The notes: a model not told the origin generated them from the letters alone. Numbered from the stretch's first letter, positions 7,193 through 14,985 are shown. The stretch: DNA of 16,429 bases from CAYWLQ01 sp964458775 (GCA_964458775.1 CAYWLQ010000132.1:1-16429); one strand, 5' to 3'. Program-made: numbers and translations.

Positions 7193-8202
7193 TAGAACCT
7201 CCCTGTGCCGCCGATGAGAATTCCCTCACCAAAATTGACGGGCGTAATAAAACCGGATATTGGGCGTTCCTTTGGTTTTGGTTTTACAATTAACAGCACT
7301 ATCCCCGTAACGGCCGCGGCAGAAGCAACTCCTATCAGAATATCTGTTGTGAGACTTAGGTTTTTAACTGTGACGGACTCATCTTCCCATTTGGAAGCAC
7401 TGCACACATAACCTGTGCAATCATCGACAATATTGTTTTTCTTTGAGGTAGCGATAACCCCTGTAGCAACTGCCGTCAAAGCGGCAGCTGCGCCTGTTCC
7501 AAGTAAAATAGCTCCCGCAACTTTTGTAGGTCGGAGGTTTCTTTTTTGTTTGGTCTTGGTTTCAGCTTTGAGCCCGGGGTCTTCAGTCTTTTGTTCGTCG
7601 GTTTTTGAGGCCGCAGTATCATCAGCTTGATGAGCCGGGCTGTTGAGATCAATTTTAATCAATTGGCCTGAAGCGACTCGGTATATCCGCTTAAATACAC
7701 TCGAATTGTCGATGACAATTTCAACCTCTCGTTTACCTACATCGACGATAACAGGCGAATCGAGAGGGGTCTTTCCGCTCTCTTCTCCGTCAATGAGAAC
7801 CAAGGCGCCTTTTTGTTGCGAATTGATTTCTATATATCCGACTTGTTTTGATATCCTATTTATTTCTTCTTTGACCATCGCAAGTCTGTCTTCAGCAATT
7901 TCTTCGCCTCCCTGACTTAGATAATTTTCATAGGCATTTAGAGCTCTAGCATAGTGTTCAAGCATGTTTTCCGCCTGAGCAATATTGAACAAAATCTTGT
8001 AGCTAGGCTTCAGCTCATATGCTCTCGCAAATTCTATAGCGGCTTTTTCGAATTGATGCTGTTTATAGAATTCTATTCCGTTGGAGAAATGAGCAACAGC
8101 CTCTTTGTCAACAGATTCTTCTGAAGCCTCTGATACAGTAGGATACAGTACAATATTCGCAATAGCCGCAATATACAAGGTGAACATGATAAAATGTCTC
8201 AT
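7192..8202 (-). CDS. TPR-PEGA domain envelope protein
   Basis: 336-aa exported protein. Residues 1-27 are a signal peptide or anchor (MFTLYIAAIANIVLYPTVSEA). TPR-like helices span about 33-118 (FSNGIEFYKQHQFEKAAIEFARAYEL, then ILFNIAQAENMLEHYARALNAYENYL). A PEGA domain spans about 121-186 (GYIEINSQQKGALVLIDGEESGKTP, then VDVGKREVEI). A Lys/Glu/Thr-rich linker follows, then two hydrophobic segments (about 228-252 and 287-306) flanking a loop with C262 and C267. This architecture is common in Myxococcota-like bacteria, where its function is largely unknown; PEGA domains are thought to be surface or cell-wall modules. ATG at 8200-8202 was chosen because GGAGG (8208-8212) lies 5 nt upstream; ten further in-frame codons upstream overlap the promoter. 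It is the first gene of an operon with the beta-helix lipoprotein, overlapping it by 1 nt. Confidence 0.85.
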   Translation of the reverse strand: MRHFIMFTLYIAAIANIVLYPTVSEASEESVDKEAVAHFSNGIEFYKQHQFEKAAIEFARAYELKPSYKILFNIAQAENMLEHYARALNAYENYLSQGGEEIAEDRLAMVKEEINRISKQVGYIEINSQQKGALVLIDGEESGKTPLDSPVIVDVGKREVEIVIDNSSVFKRIYRVASGQLIKIDLNSPAHQADDTAASKTDEQKTEDPGLKAETKTKQKRNLRPTKVAGAILLGTGAAAALTAVATGVIATSKKNNIVDDCTGYVCSASKWEDESVTVKNLSLTTDILIGVASAAAVTGIVLLIVKPKPKERPISGFITPVNFGEGILIGGTGRF

Positions 8203-8226
8203 TGGAACCTCCAATATAAAAACAAT

Positions 8227-8261
8227 GTACAAATATTGTACTGTTGAAGCAGAAGTATCAA
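8227..8261 (-). promoter_or_regulatory. Candidate promoter with overlapping palindromic operator
   Basis: On the minus strand TTGATA (8261-8256) and TACAAT (8240-8235) form a sigma70-like pair with a short 15-nt spacer. The start site would fall about 25 nt before the TPR-PEGA ATG. A perfect palindrome, GTACAA-ATA-TTGTAC (8227-8241), covers the -10 element and looks like a repressor site. Sequence-only prediction. Confidence 0.4.
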
Positions 8262-8447
8262 GACCTGTTTGTTGTTTTTATGATTGAAAAACCAAATAAG
8301 TATCAAATAGACAAAGCATCGACTACGAAATCAACAATTCTTGTTTTGTAAATTTCGTATTCCTTATGTAACTCATCTGTCAATTGGTCGGGACAAAATA
8401 TGAAGGCACCTCAAACGTCGTATCAGACTTGCTCGGAAATAGTGCTG

Positions 8448-9146
8448 TCAAAGACCGAATGGAACTATGGTTTCAGAACGAAAATCGCGTCGCAACATTC
8501 CGCGGACCAAACCGGCAAATGGTGCGGAAGGCTTTGTCCAGAAACTAATTTCTCTTGTCAGTTCAGCTATTAGATTTTCATCTTTAATTGTTATTGCTTC
8601 AAGGTATTCGCTCATTTTTTTGTAGATAAAGGCAACGTGATTTCGAATTTGTTCTTTGAGTCTCAATACGTGGCCGGTCTTACCTTGATTGTGGATTGCG
8701 TTTAGCTCTTCTGCGGTGTTGCATGCCGCAAGGTCGTTCTTATCGCCGGCGAAAAATTCGACACGTGATTCTTGGACAGAAACACCTATTACAGGTCGTT
8801 GAATCAGACGTTCTTCAATTTTGTCGACTGCCGGATCCAGCATACCTCCAATCGGAAATCCCGTGGGCTTGCCTGTTGCGTCTGTTTCTGAACGCCCTGA
8901 CCATTTGAGTCTCCTCTGATTGCAGGTGCACGCCGGAAAAAGATTGGTCCATTCAAATTCCAGGTGCGGATAACCCGCTTTAGGACGGAGGTGTTCCACT
9001 TGAATTTCTGCTCCAATTTCTCGCTCACATAAATAACATTTTCCGTAAAAGTCTTCCCTTAGTTGTTCGCAAACGTCCTGAGCTTTATATGTGGTTTTCG
9101 ATTTAAGACTCTTCGGAGGGGAAGGAGTGCGAGTAGTCTGGATCAT
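8448..9146 (-). CDS. HNH endonuclease, PtuB-like (Septu-type defence)
   Basis: Putative DNA nuclease effector of a two-gene anti-phage system, 232 aa, cytosolic. The HNH zinc-finger core reads CYLC (37-40), VEHLRPK (50-56, with E51-H52), EWTNLF (65-70) and ACTCNQRR (72-79). This is the layout of PtuB-type nucleases (CxxC, EHxxPK, W.NL, C..CN). The second knuckle is C-T-C-N, one residue shorter than the usual CxxCN. The rest is helical and ends with FAGLVRGMLRRDFR, a typical tail of this group. Start ATG overlaps the ATPase stop (ATGA), so translation is coupled; only a weak AAGGGC is seen upstream. The start MIQTTRTPSPPKSL also resembles members of this group that I know. The main uncertainty is which Septu subtype it belongs to. 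Confidence 0.82.
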   Translation of the reverse strand: MIQTTRTPSPPKSLKSKTTYKAQDVCEQLREDFYGKCYLCEREIGAEIQVEHLRPKAGYPHLEFEWTNLFPACTCNQRRLKWSGRSETDATGKPTGFPIGGMLDPAVDKIEERLIQRPVIGVSVQESRVEFFAGDKNDLAACNTAEELNAIHNQGKTGHVLRLKEQIRNHVAFIYKKMSEYLEAITIKDENLIAELTREISFWTKPSAPFAGLVRGMLRRDFRSETIVPFGL

Positions 9147-10225
9147 TGTTTTTTCTGCCCTTCCAATACACGTTTCTCGATCTGACGACTGTAGGCGGCC
9201 ATAATCAACGGATGTCCGGTTTTTCGCAAGCGTTTGAGTAATTCCTTAAGTCGTGCTTCTTCTGCTGTTGAGCGTTCGGATTTATGAATCAAAGCTTCGG
9301 CTTCCCGCAAGGATTTGGTTGTTGCGTCTCCTACATCTGTTTCCAATCCGAAATGAGAAATCATTACCTGTCCGTAGGGGAGGTCTTGATACACTTCGCT
9401 CAGCTCAGATTCCATCTTGTCTAGGTCAAATACCACTGCTTTAGAAATACTGCCCACCACTGCAGGGGAATGAGTTGCAACTATAAACTGGATTTTGGGA
9501 AACATTTGAGTGAGAAACGGAAGAATTTTTTCTTGAATTCTGGGATGAAGATGAGCGTCGATTTCGTCGATCAACATCGTTCCTTCTGCATCTTCCGGAT
9601 CTCTATCTTTAATGCGTACCAACAATTCTCCAAGAATCTCCAATACCGCTGCCAATCCGGCAGACAGCTGAGAGAAGTTATAAGCAGCTCCGTCGGGTTC
9701 CACAAATTTCAACTCATAGGTTTTTGAGTTGAATTGCATCCTCATGCCGTTAATTTCAAATAGGTCAGCCAATGCATCGGTCAGTCGGTTAATACGTGCT
9801 TCGATTTGTAAGGAAAGCGATTCCTCGTTGTTGGCTTTTGCCAGTAACATCTGAAGGTATTGATGTTTGAGGTAAGGCACGAACCGAGAGGCTGCTCTGT
9901 TTTCGCCCGGATTTAACGGCTCGATAGGCTCGGGAACTTTTCCTATTTGTTCCCTATAAGTCAATTTATGCTGATCCTCAAGGAATGCGACAATGAATGT
10001 ACCGCCTTGTTTGCCATTTGCTGATAATGTGATACGCGACCTACCATCATAAGAACTTTTGTTCGACAACATTTCCCAAATTCCGTTTAACAGCGTTGTC
10101 TTTCCTGTACCGTTTCTTCCTGTAATAATCAAATGTCGAAACGGATCATCTCCCGGGTTCATATCAAGTGTCAGCGGCTTGATTTTGGGGTGGTCTTCAA
10201 TGTGAAAGCCTATCAAATACGGCAT
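9143..10225 (-). CDS. AAA/ABC-type ATPase, PtuA-like (Septu-type defence)
   Basis: ATPase partner of the HNH nuclease (360 aa), thought in Septu systems to hold and control the nuclease until phage infection. Walker A is GRNGTGKTT (36-44). The ABC signature-like stretch FSQLSAG is at 184-190, Walker B TMLIDEIDAHLHP at 216-228, and the switch/H-loop FIVATHSP at 247-254 (H252), as in the AAA_21/SMC-like family. The helical insert between Walker A and the signature is short, so the protein is compact for a PtuA. The C-terminal part (about 300-360) is a charged helical region (ATTKSLREAEALIHKSE...). ATG 10223-10225 has GGGAG 5 nt upstream. It is the first gene of the pair, 128 nt downstream of the last AIM24 gene, with a palindromic element in between. 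Confidence 0.85.
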   Translation of the reverse strand: MPYLIGFHIEDHPKIKPLTLDMNPGDDPFRHLIITGRNGTGKTTLLNGIWEMLSNKSSYDGRSRITLSANGKQGGTFIVAFLEDQHKLTYREQIGKVPEPIEPLNPGENRAASRFVPYLKHQYLQMLLAKANNEESLSLQIEARINRLTDALADLFEINGMRMQFNSKTYELKFVEPDGAAYNFSQLSAGLAAVLEILGELLVRIKDRDPEDAEGTMLIDEIDAHLHPRIQEKILPFLTQMFPKIQFIVATHSPAVVGSISKAVVFDLDKMESELSEVYQDLPYGQVMISHFGLETDVGDATTKSLREAEALIHKSERSTAEEARLKELLKRLRKTGHPLIMAAYSRQIEKRVLEGQKKQ

Positions 10226-10237
10226 AGCATCTCCCTT

Positions 10238-10261
10238 CGAGTCTAAATTAGAATAAACTCG
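10238..10261. promoter_or_regulatory. Nested palindrome upstream of the ATPase gene
   Basis: The 11-bp perfect palindrome TCTAA-A-TTAGA (10242-10252) lies inside a wider CGAGT...ACTCG pair (10238-10242 / 10257-10261), 13 bp upstream of the PtuA-like start. This is a plausible operator for the defence pair. No convincing -35/-10 pair was found. Confidence 0.3.
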
Positions 10262-10353
10262 TTTTCTGCTGTTTTGTCATCATTTTTGCCTAGATCAAGC
10301 CGGAAAAGTTCCATAAAAGGCTCGACAGATCATTGAAATTTTAAGACAAACAG

Positions 10354-11031
10354 TTAGTTGTTGCGCTGTACTCTTCTGTAGGGATGCAGGAACGAAGCCA
10401 TTGATGACGGACTTCTGGTTTGTGCGTATATCATGCCGTTTCCTTGGAAACGTGCTACCAAACCCTCACCTCCCAAGAATAGAGATTTAATACCTCCTAC
10501 TTTGGTAACGGAATAGGTTACTGAATCTTCGAAGGCGACAATGTGATCTGTATCCACTATGTATTCACCGTCACATTTTTTTGGATAGATTGCTCCGTAT
10601 GACGCGACAAATACGGTTCCGGGGCCGGTTGCTTTTAACAGGAAAAGACCTACCCCCGAGAAGAAACCCTTGGCGCCTCCCCATTTGGTATCCAGTTTTA
10701 CTTCGGGAGTTGCTGCAACATAGGCGGAAGATTGAATCATTAAAGATTTTCCATCCTCTAAATCAAAAGCAATAATATCTCCTGGAGAGCCGGGAGCCAG
10801 CATGACACGGGCATTGTCTGATTCGGCTGTAAAGGTATTTTGAAAAATCGATTCGCCTCCCAACAGCTTTCGCTTTGCCGCTGCCAAGATGCCGCCTCTT
10901 GCTTGAGTTTTCATCTTAATATTGGTTGTCATTGAAACCATAGCCCCGGATTCAGCGACAATAGAGTCACCTTGGTCGAGGCGGCAATAGATCATGGCAA
11001 AATCCGGAGAGCTTTTTATTTCATAATGCAT
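10354..11031 (-). CDS. AIM24 family protein (third of three)
   Basis: 225-aa soluble beta-rich protein of the AIM24 (DUF124/TIGR00266) family, whose biochemical role is not established; the name comes from a yeast mitochondrial protein. Family signatures are GDSIVAESGAMVSM (21-34), KLLGGESIFQNTF (55-67), PGSPGDII (80-87), IQSSAYVAA (98-106), TKWGGAKGFFSG (114-125), YIVDTDHIVAFE (157-168) and a closing GNGMIYAQTRSP. No signal peptide or membrane span. Start ATG has AAGGAG about 8 nt upstream. It follows the second copy by 14 nt on the same strand. Compared with the others it has TDH where they have TGH. Family call is secure. Confidence 0.92.
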   Translation of the reverse strand: MHYEIKSSPDFAMIYCRLDQGDSIVAESGAMVSMTTNIKMKTQARGGILAAAKRKLLGGESIFQNTFTAESDNARVMLAPGSPGDIIAFDLEDGKSLMIQSSAYVAATPEVKLDTKWGGAKGFFSGVGLFLLKATGPGTVFVASYGAIYPKKCDGEYIVDTDHIVAFEDSVTYSVTKVGGIKSLFLGGEGLVARFQGNGMIYAQTRSPSSMASFLHPYRRVQRNN

Positions 11032-11045
11032 GATGATGTCTCCTT

Positions 11046-11732
11046 TTAGGAATTTCTGGGCGGCAGCTTCGGCCCCACTAGGGAACCGAATTCACTCGGA
11101 TTCCGTGTTTGAATGAACAGTTTTCCGGTTCCCGTAAACCTGCATACAAAACCCTCGCTGGAGAAGAAGGTTGAGAACCAAGAACCTACACGTTTGATCT
11201 TAAAAGATAACGACGGCTCAAAAGCCACAATATGACCTGTATCTACAATAAAAGATCCGTCGACATCTATTTCTTTGATTGCGCCGAAGGCGTTCAAAGC
11301 GAGAGGTCCGTTTCCGAAAGCTCGAATCCAGAACATATTTCTCTGACCGATAAGACCTTTGAAACCTCCCCATTTGGTCTCTATCTCGACATCGGTAGAA
11401 GATGCCATATAGGCAGACTGCTGGATTATCAAATCTTGTCCGGTCATCTCATGAATCAATATGTCGCCGGGAAGTCCCGGTGCAAAAGTAACTTCACCGG
11501 GTGCATCTTGGGCAGTAAAGGTATTTCTAAAAAACGATTCCCCTGTGAGAAAAGCGCGTCCCAGTCCCTTGAGAAGACCCCCAATGCCCTTTTTGTTGGT
11601 TGCCGACGTTTCCATTTTTATATGTGCGTCTTGGGTAACCATCGCACCTGCTTCGGCCATTACCTTTTCACCGGACTCCAGTTTGCAAATTGCCAGCGCA
11701 TAGCCTGGAGCAAATTCCTTAGTAAAATACAT
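11046..11732 (-). CDS. AIM24 family protein (second of three)
   Basis: 228-aa AIM24 (DUF124) paralog. I chose ATG 11730-11732, giving MYFTKEFAPGYALAI, because GAGGAGGG lies 5 nt upstream; a longer in-frame opening to 11909 would overlap the upstream gene and has no family similarity. Motifs are SGEKVMAEAGAMVTQ, FLTGESFFRNTF, APGLPGDI, IQQSAYMASS, TKWGGFKGLIG, VDGSFIVDTGHIVAFEPSLSF and GTGKLFIQTRNP. A Gly/Lys loop (KKGIGGLLKGLG) replaces the longer hydrophobic insert of the first copy. It starts 10 nt after that copy ends. Its role is presumably tied to the other two, possibly as a hetero-oligomer; that is inference. Confidence 0.92.
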   Translation of the reverse strand: MYFTKEFAPGYALAICKLESGEKVMAEAGAMVTQDAHIKMETSATNKKGIGGLLKGLGRAFLTGESFFRNTFTAQDAPGEVTFAPGLPGDILIHEMTGQDLIIQQSAYMASSTDVEIETKWGGFKGLIGQRNMFWIRAFGNGPLALNAFGAIKEIDVDGSFIVDTGHIVAFEPSLSFKIKRVGSWFSTFFSSEGFVCRFTGTGKLFIQTRNPSEFGSLVGPKLPPRNS

Positions 11733-11742
11733 TTTTCCCTCC

Positions 11743-12441
11743 TCAACCGTACAATCGCGGGGTGATCCAGTGAACCAGTCCGCCAAGATTTCTTGATTGA
11801 ATATACAGCTTGCCCTGACCTGAAAAGTGCATGGTGAGACCTTCACCTGACAGTAGGGTAGATTTAAGACTGCCTGCGCCTTTGATTTTGTAATCAAGAG
11901 TATCATCAAAGGCTACCACATGACCTGTGTCCACAATAAATGCCCCGTCGACATCTATCTCGTGAATAGCTCCGTAGCAGTTAATCCACAGATCTCCATT
12001 ACCCACGCATCGAAGCCAAAATGCACCTTCTCCTGAAAACAAGCTTTTTAGCCCACCGAATTTGGTTTTTATTGCAACTCCCGGACCTGATGCCAAGTAG
12101 CTGGTACCTTGAACAATTAAACTCTTAGTTCCGTCAAGCGGGTGGTAAACAATATCACCGGCAAGCGCCGGAGCAAAATATACCGCTCCGCTTTTTCCCG
12201 GCGGAGGTGAGTATGTGTTGACAAAGAGTGTTTCCCCTCCCAAAAATTTCTTAATCAGCGCCAGGAAAAAATTGACTATTGCGCCGAAAAATCCGCCCTT
12301 GTTCCCGCCAATATGAGTTTTAATTCCCAGTCCGTCACTCATTGCCACCATAGAACCGGCTTCAACGGTAACTTGTTCTCCGGATTCGAGCGATACGGTC
12401 GCCATGGCGTAAGACGGACCGTATTCAATGACATTTTTCAT
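11743..12441 (-). CDS. AIM24 family protein (first of three)
   Basis: 232-aa AIM24 (DUF124) paralog and first gene of the trio. Start ATG 12439-12441 has AAGGAGG about 7 nt upstream. Motifs are SGEQVTVEAGSMVAMSD, FLGGETLFVNTYSPPPGKSG, APALAGDIVYHPLDG, VQGTSYLASGPGVAIKTKFGGLKSLFSGEGAFWLRC, VDGAFIVDTGHVVAFDDTLDYKI and GQGKLYIQSRN. It differs from the other two by a hydrophobic insert (GFFGAIVNFFLALIKKFLGG, about 50-69) that could sit on or in a membrane. It lies divergent from the hybrid kinase across a 227-bp AT-rich gap. Confidence 0.92.
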   Translation of the reverse strand: MKNVIEYGPSYAMATVSLESGEQVTVEAGSMVAMSDGLGIKTHIGGNKGGFFGAIVNFFLALIKKFLGGETLFVNTYSPPPGKSGAVYFAPALAGDIVYHPLDGTKSLIVQGTSYLASGPGVAIKTKFGGLKSLFSGEGAFWLRCVGNGDLWINCYGAIHEIDVDGAFIVDTGHVVAFDDTLDYKIKGAGSLKSTLLSGEGLTMHFSGQGKLYIQSRNLGGLVHWITPRLYG

Positions 12442-12668
12442 CTATCGACCTCCTTAGTTAATCAACGGTTGCCTTGTCGTCTTCTTGTTTTAAACTCGAA
12501 GTTTCGTTATTTCTATCACAGATTTATAAATTTGCCCGAATAAGAAATGATTTTTTTCTCACTATTATTTATTACACAATAATAAATGACCTGAAATGGT
12601 CTGTTTAAGTTGCAGTTTGAAATAAATTATACAGAATAGTTATTGATCTATTTTCAAAAGGAATCGTT
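12442..12668. promoter_or_regulatory. Divergent AT-rich control region between AIM24 trio and hybrid kinase
   Basis: 227 bp without a gene. It holds a perfect inverted repeat, ATTTATTA-CACAA-TAATAAAT (12567-12587). A TATAAT hexamer on the minus strand (12631-12626) has no -35 at normal spacing. A weak plus-strand pair is TTTAAG (12604-12609) and TATACA (12628-12633), about 40 bp before the kinase start. It must carry the promoters for both directions; exact sites are uncertain. Confidence 0.4.
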
Positions 12669-14822
12669 TTGCAAATCACAGAAGGACATACTCTAACACT
12701 GTTTCATTCAGAACATGACTGGATCGATCTTTTTGAAGAAGTAGTAAGGTTCAGCTCAAAACCTAGACAAGCATCTGTTTTACTCCTAAAAGATCCGGAG
12801 TTCTTTGCAAGAGCCGTATATCAAAAAGACAGAGCGGTTTCCGATCTTCCAAAAAGTATAACTGTTTATTCAGCGGACAAATTGCTTACCGACGGTATGC
12901 TCCTTCCCGGAAATGCAATTGAATGGCTTAACCGAGAAAGAAGAATCAAGGCAACACAGGGATATTCAATAGTTTGTTTTGTTATCGATATGGATCATTT
13001 GTCAAAAACACCGGCTGACAATCGTTCACTGCTTGTCTTTGAGTCAGCTTTGGATGAATTCTCATCGGCCAACGGTTGCTTTACACTTGCGTGCAGAATT
13101 ATTGGAGAAGACAGGGGAAGATTAGCAAATGTTCTTCGTGCGTCAAAAAAAATCCGACTTGACGGAAGTATTGTTGCTAATCCGTATTATACTCCCGCAA
13201 GAGATCTGTTAGGCCCGGAGTCAGATATCGCATTGTTTCATCAAATGCTTAATCACATCAAAACTGAAAGAGATAGAGACAGCATTATCGACAGTGAAGA
13301 TGTGTTGAGAGCATTGTTTAGAGAGATAGATGTGGGATTCGGACTGTTTGAAACGCGTGAAACGACAAAAGACGGTGAGATCGAATTTTATCTAGTAGAG
13401 GCAAACTCAATTTTAGAGGACATTAACGGAACAGTTAAAGGAGGAATGACCGACAGAAATGCTCAACTGTTCTTTCCTACTGATTCTCCTGATATTATTG
13501 ATATATTTAGAGAAACAGCAGCAACCGGCATGTCAGCTAGGTTTGAACGCTATCATGAAGGACTAGATCTATGCTTTGAAATTACCTCTTTTCGTCCCAG
13601 AAAAGGTCTTTGTGCGGCTTTGGTTACCGACATTACCGAAAGAAAACGCAAAGAAGAAAACAAGCAAAAAAGTGAATATCGCGTTCGGCAAACACAAAAA
13701 ATGGAAGCAATAGGACGTTTGGCTTCCGGAGTTGCTCACGATTTTAATAATATTCTTACAGCAATTGTCGGTCTGTCGAATGTATTAATGGAGGAGCTGC
13801 CTTCTGAATCATCACAATGGGAGGATGTATCAGAAATAAAAAAAGCCGCTGATCGAGCTGCTTCTCTTACTCGTCAGCTGGCTGCTTTCAGCAGAAGACA
13901 GGATGTGTCTCCTAAAATCGTAAACCTTAATACTGTAATCGCCGACTCTTATAAAATGCTCTCTCGTATAATAGGCGAAGATATAAGCTTAGAGTTTAAT
14001 CCGGGAGATAATCTTAAGCCCGTCAAAATTGATCCGGATCAAATAACACAGGTTCTTACCAATTTTTCTGCAAATGCCAGAGATGCAATGCCCCAAGGAG
14101 GACGTCTGGTAATTTCAACAGACAATGTGGTTGTTAAAGATCATATAATTTCTATTCACGGAGATTTAACACCAGGCAGCTATGTCAGACTGTCAGCTGA
14201 TGATAACGGTATAGGGATGACCGAAGAAGTTCTTGAGAGAATTTTTGAACCGTTTTTTACCACCAAAGACAAAGGCAAGGGAACGGGTCTTGGATTGGCT
14301 ACTGTATACGGCATTGTTCGCCAGAATGACGGGGTAATCAATGTTATCTCTACTCCGGGACAAGGAACTTCTTTTAGACTATATTTCCCGTGCTCCAGCT
14401 CGCGACTTTCCGACCCGGCAATAGCTGATAAAACAAGGTCTGAAGGGAGCGGAATTACTATTTTGTTTGTAGAAGATGAAGAAACAGTTCGCAATCTAAC
14501 CACTCGAGTATTGGAACGAAACGGCTACAAGGTTGTTGTCGCTTGTTGTGCAGAAGATGCTCTGTCTAAATGGAAGGACAATATTGACCGTATAGATTTT
14601 CTACTGACAGACGTAATAATGCCGGGAATGAACGGATTGGAATTGTATAAGACGCTTAAAAAAGACCGCCTGGACCTAAAGGTTTTGTATATTTCGGGAT
14701 ATCCCGAAGAGGTAATAGCTGATCAAGGCTGTGATATCAGACAGATAGAGCTGCTTGATAAACCGTTTTCACCTGTGCGTCTAATTTCGAGAATTCAAGA
14801 TATTATCAACGAAGTTCGTTAA
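12669..14822 (+). CDS. Hybrid sensor histidine kinase (MEDS-like, PAS-like, HisKA, HATPase, receiver)
   Basis: 717-aa soluble hybrid kinase without membrane spans. Residues 8-195 resemble the MEDS sensor domain (LTLFHSEHDWIDLFEEVVRF, then LLVFESALDEF...FTLACRI), found in DcmR-type and other signal proteins. A PAS-like region spans about 208-326, ending in VTDITERKRKEE. HisKA has GVAHDFNN with phospho-acceptor H357. The catalytic domain has NFSANARDAM (465-474), DDNGIGM (511-517), FEPFFTTK (526-533) and GTGLGLATVYGIV (538-550). The receiver (about 597-715) has E602-D603, phospho-acceptor D648 in LTDVIMPGMNG, S676 and K698 in LDKPF. All key residues are present. The start is TTG 12669-12671 with AAAAGGAA (12656-12663) 5 nt upstream; no nearby ATG fits. 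There is no adjacent response regulator with an output domain, so it is an orphan that needs a partner elsewhere. Confidence 0.9.
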   Translation: MQITEGHTLTLFHSEHDWIDLFEEVVRFSSKPRQASVLLLKDPEFFARAVYQKDRAVSDLPKSITVYSADKLLTDGMLLPGNAIEWLNRERRIKATQGYSIVCFVIDMDHLSKTPADNRSLLVFESALDEFSSANGCFTLACRIIGEDRGRLANVLRASKKIRLDGSIVANPYYTPARDLLGPESDIALFHQMLNHIKTERDRDSIIDSEDVLRALFREIDVGFGLFETRETTKDGEIEFYLVEANSILEDINGTVKGGMTDRNAQLFFPTDSPDIIDIFRETAATGMSARFERYHEGLDLCFEITSFRPRKGLCAALVTDITERKRKEENKQKSEYRVRQTQKMEAIGRLASGVAHDFNNILTAIVGLSNVLMEELPSESSQWEDVSEIKKAADRAASLTRQLAAFSRRQDVSPKIVNLNTVIADSYKMLSRIIGEDISLEFNPGDNLKPVKIDPDQITQVLTNFSANARDAMPQGGRLVISTDNVVVKDHIISIHGDLTPGSYVRLSADDNGIGMTEEVLERIFEPFFTTKDKGKGTGLGLATVYGIVRQNDGVINVISTPGQGTSFRLYFPCSSSRLSDPAIADKTRSEGSGITILFVEDEETVRNLTTRVLERNGYKVVVACCAEDALSKWKDNIDRIDFLLTDVIMPGMNGLELYKTLKKDRLDLKVLYISGYPEEVIADQGCDIRQIELLDKPFSPVRLISRIQDIINEVR

Positions 14823-14927
14823 TTTTTTTAGAATTATAAAAAAAGAATCTAATAATCCACCCATTTTCTAGCTAAATGCACACATAATAGGAGACAAGAA
14901 GAGCAGGCTGGAGAGAGACGGAGCATA

Positions 14928-14953
14928 GGCCCCCAAGGGGGCCTTTTTTATTT
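14928..14953 (+). terminator. Strong rho-independent terminator
   Basis: GGCCCCC (14928-14934) and GGGGGCC (14937-14943) form a very stable hairpin with a tiny loop, followed by TTTTTTATTT. It lies 105 nt after the hybrid kinase stop and probably ends that transcript, or that of a short RNA starting in the gap. Confidence 0.85.
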
Positions 14954-14985
14954 CTAAATTTCCCTTCCCATTCGAAGATGACAAC

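Noticed and set aside
508..10225. One continuous defence island
   Set aside because: The Abi_C cassette and the PtuAB-like pair are separated by sucC, the oxidoreductase and the surface-protein operon, which look like ordinary chromosomal genes.
11733..11909. 59-residue N-terminal extension of the second AIM24 gene
   Set aside because: It overlaps the first AIM24 gene, does not match the family, and the internal ATG has a far better ribosome binding site.
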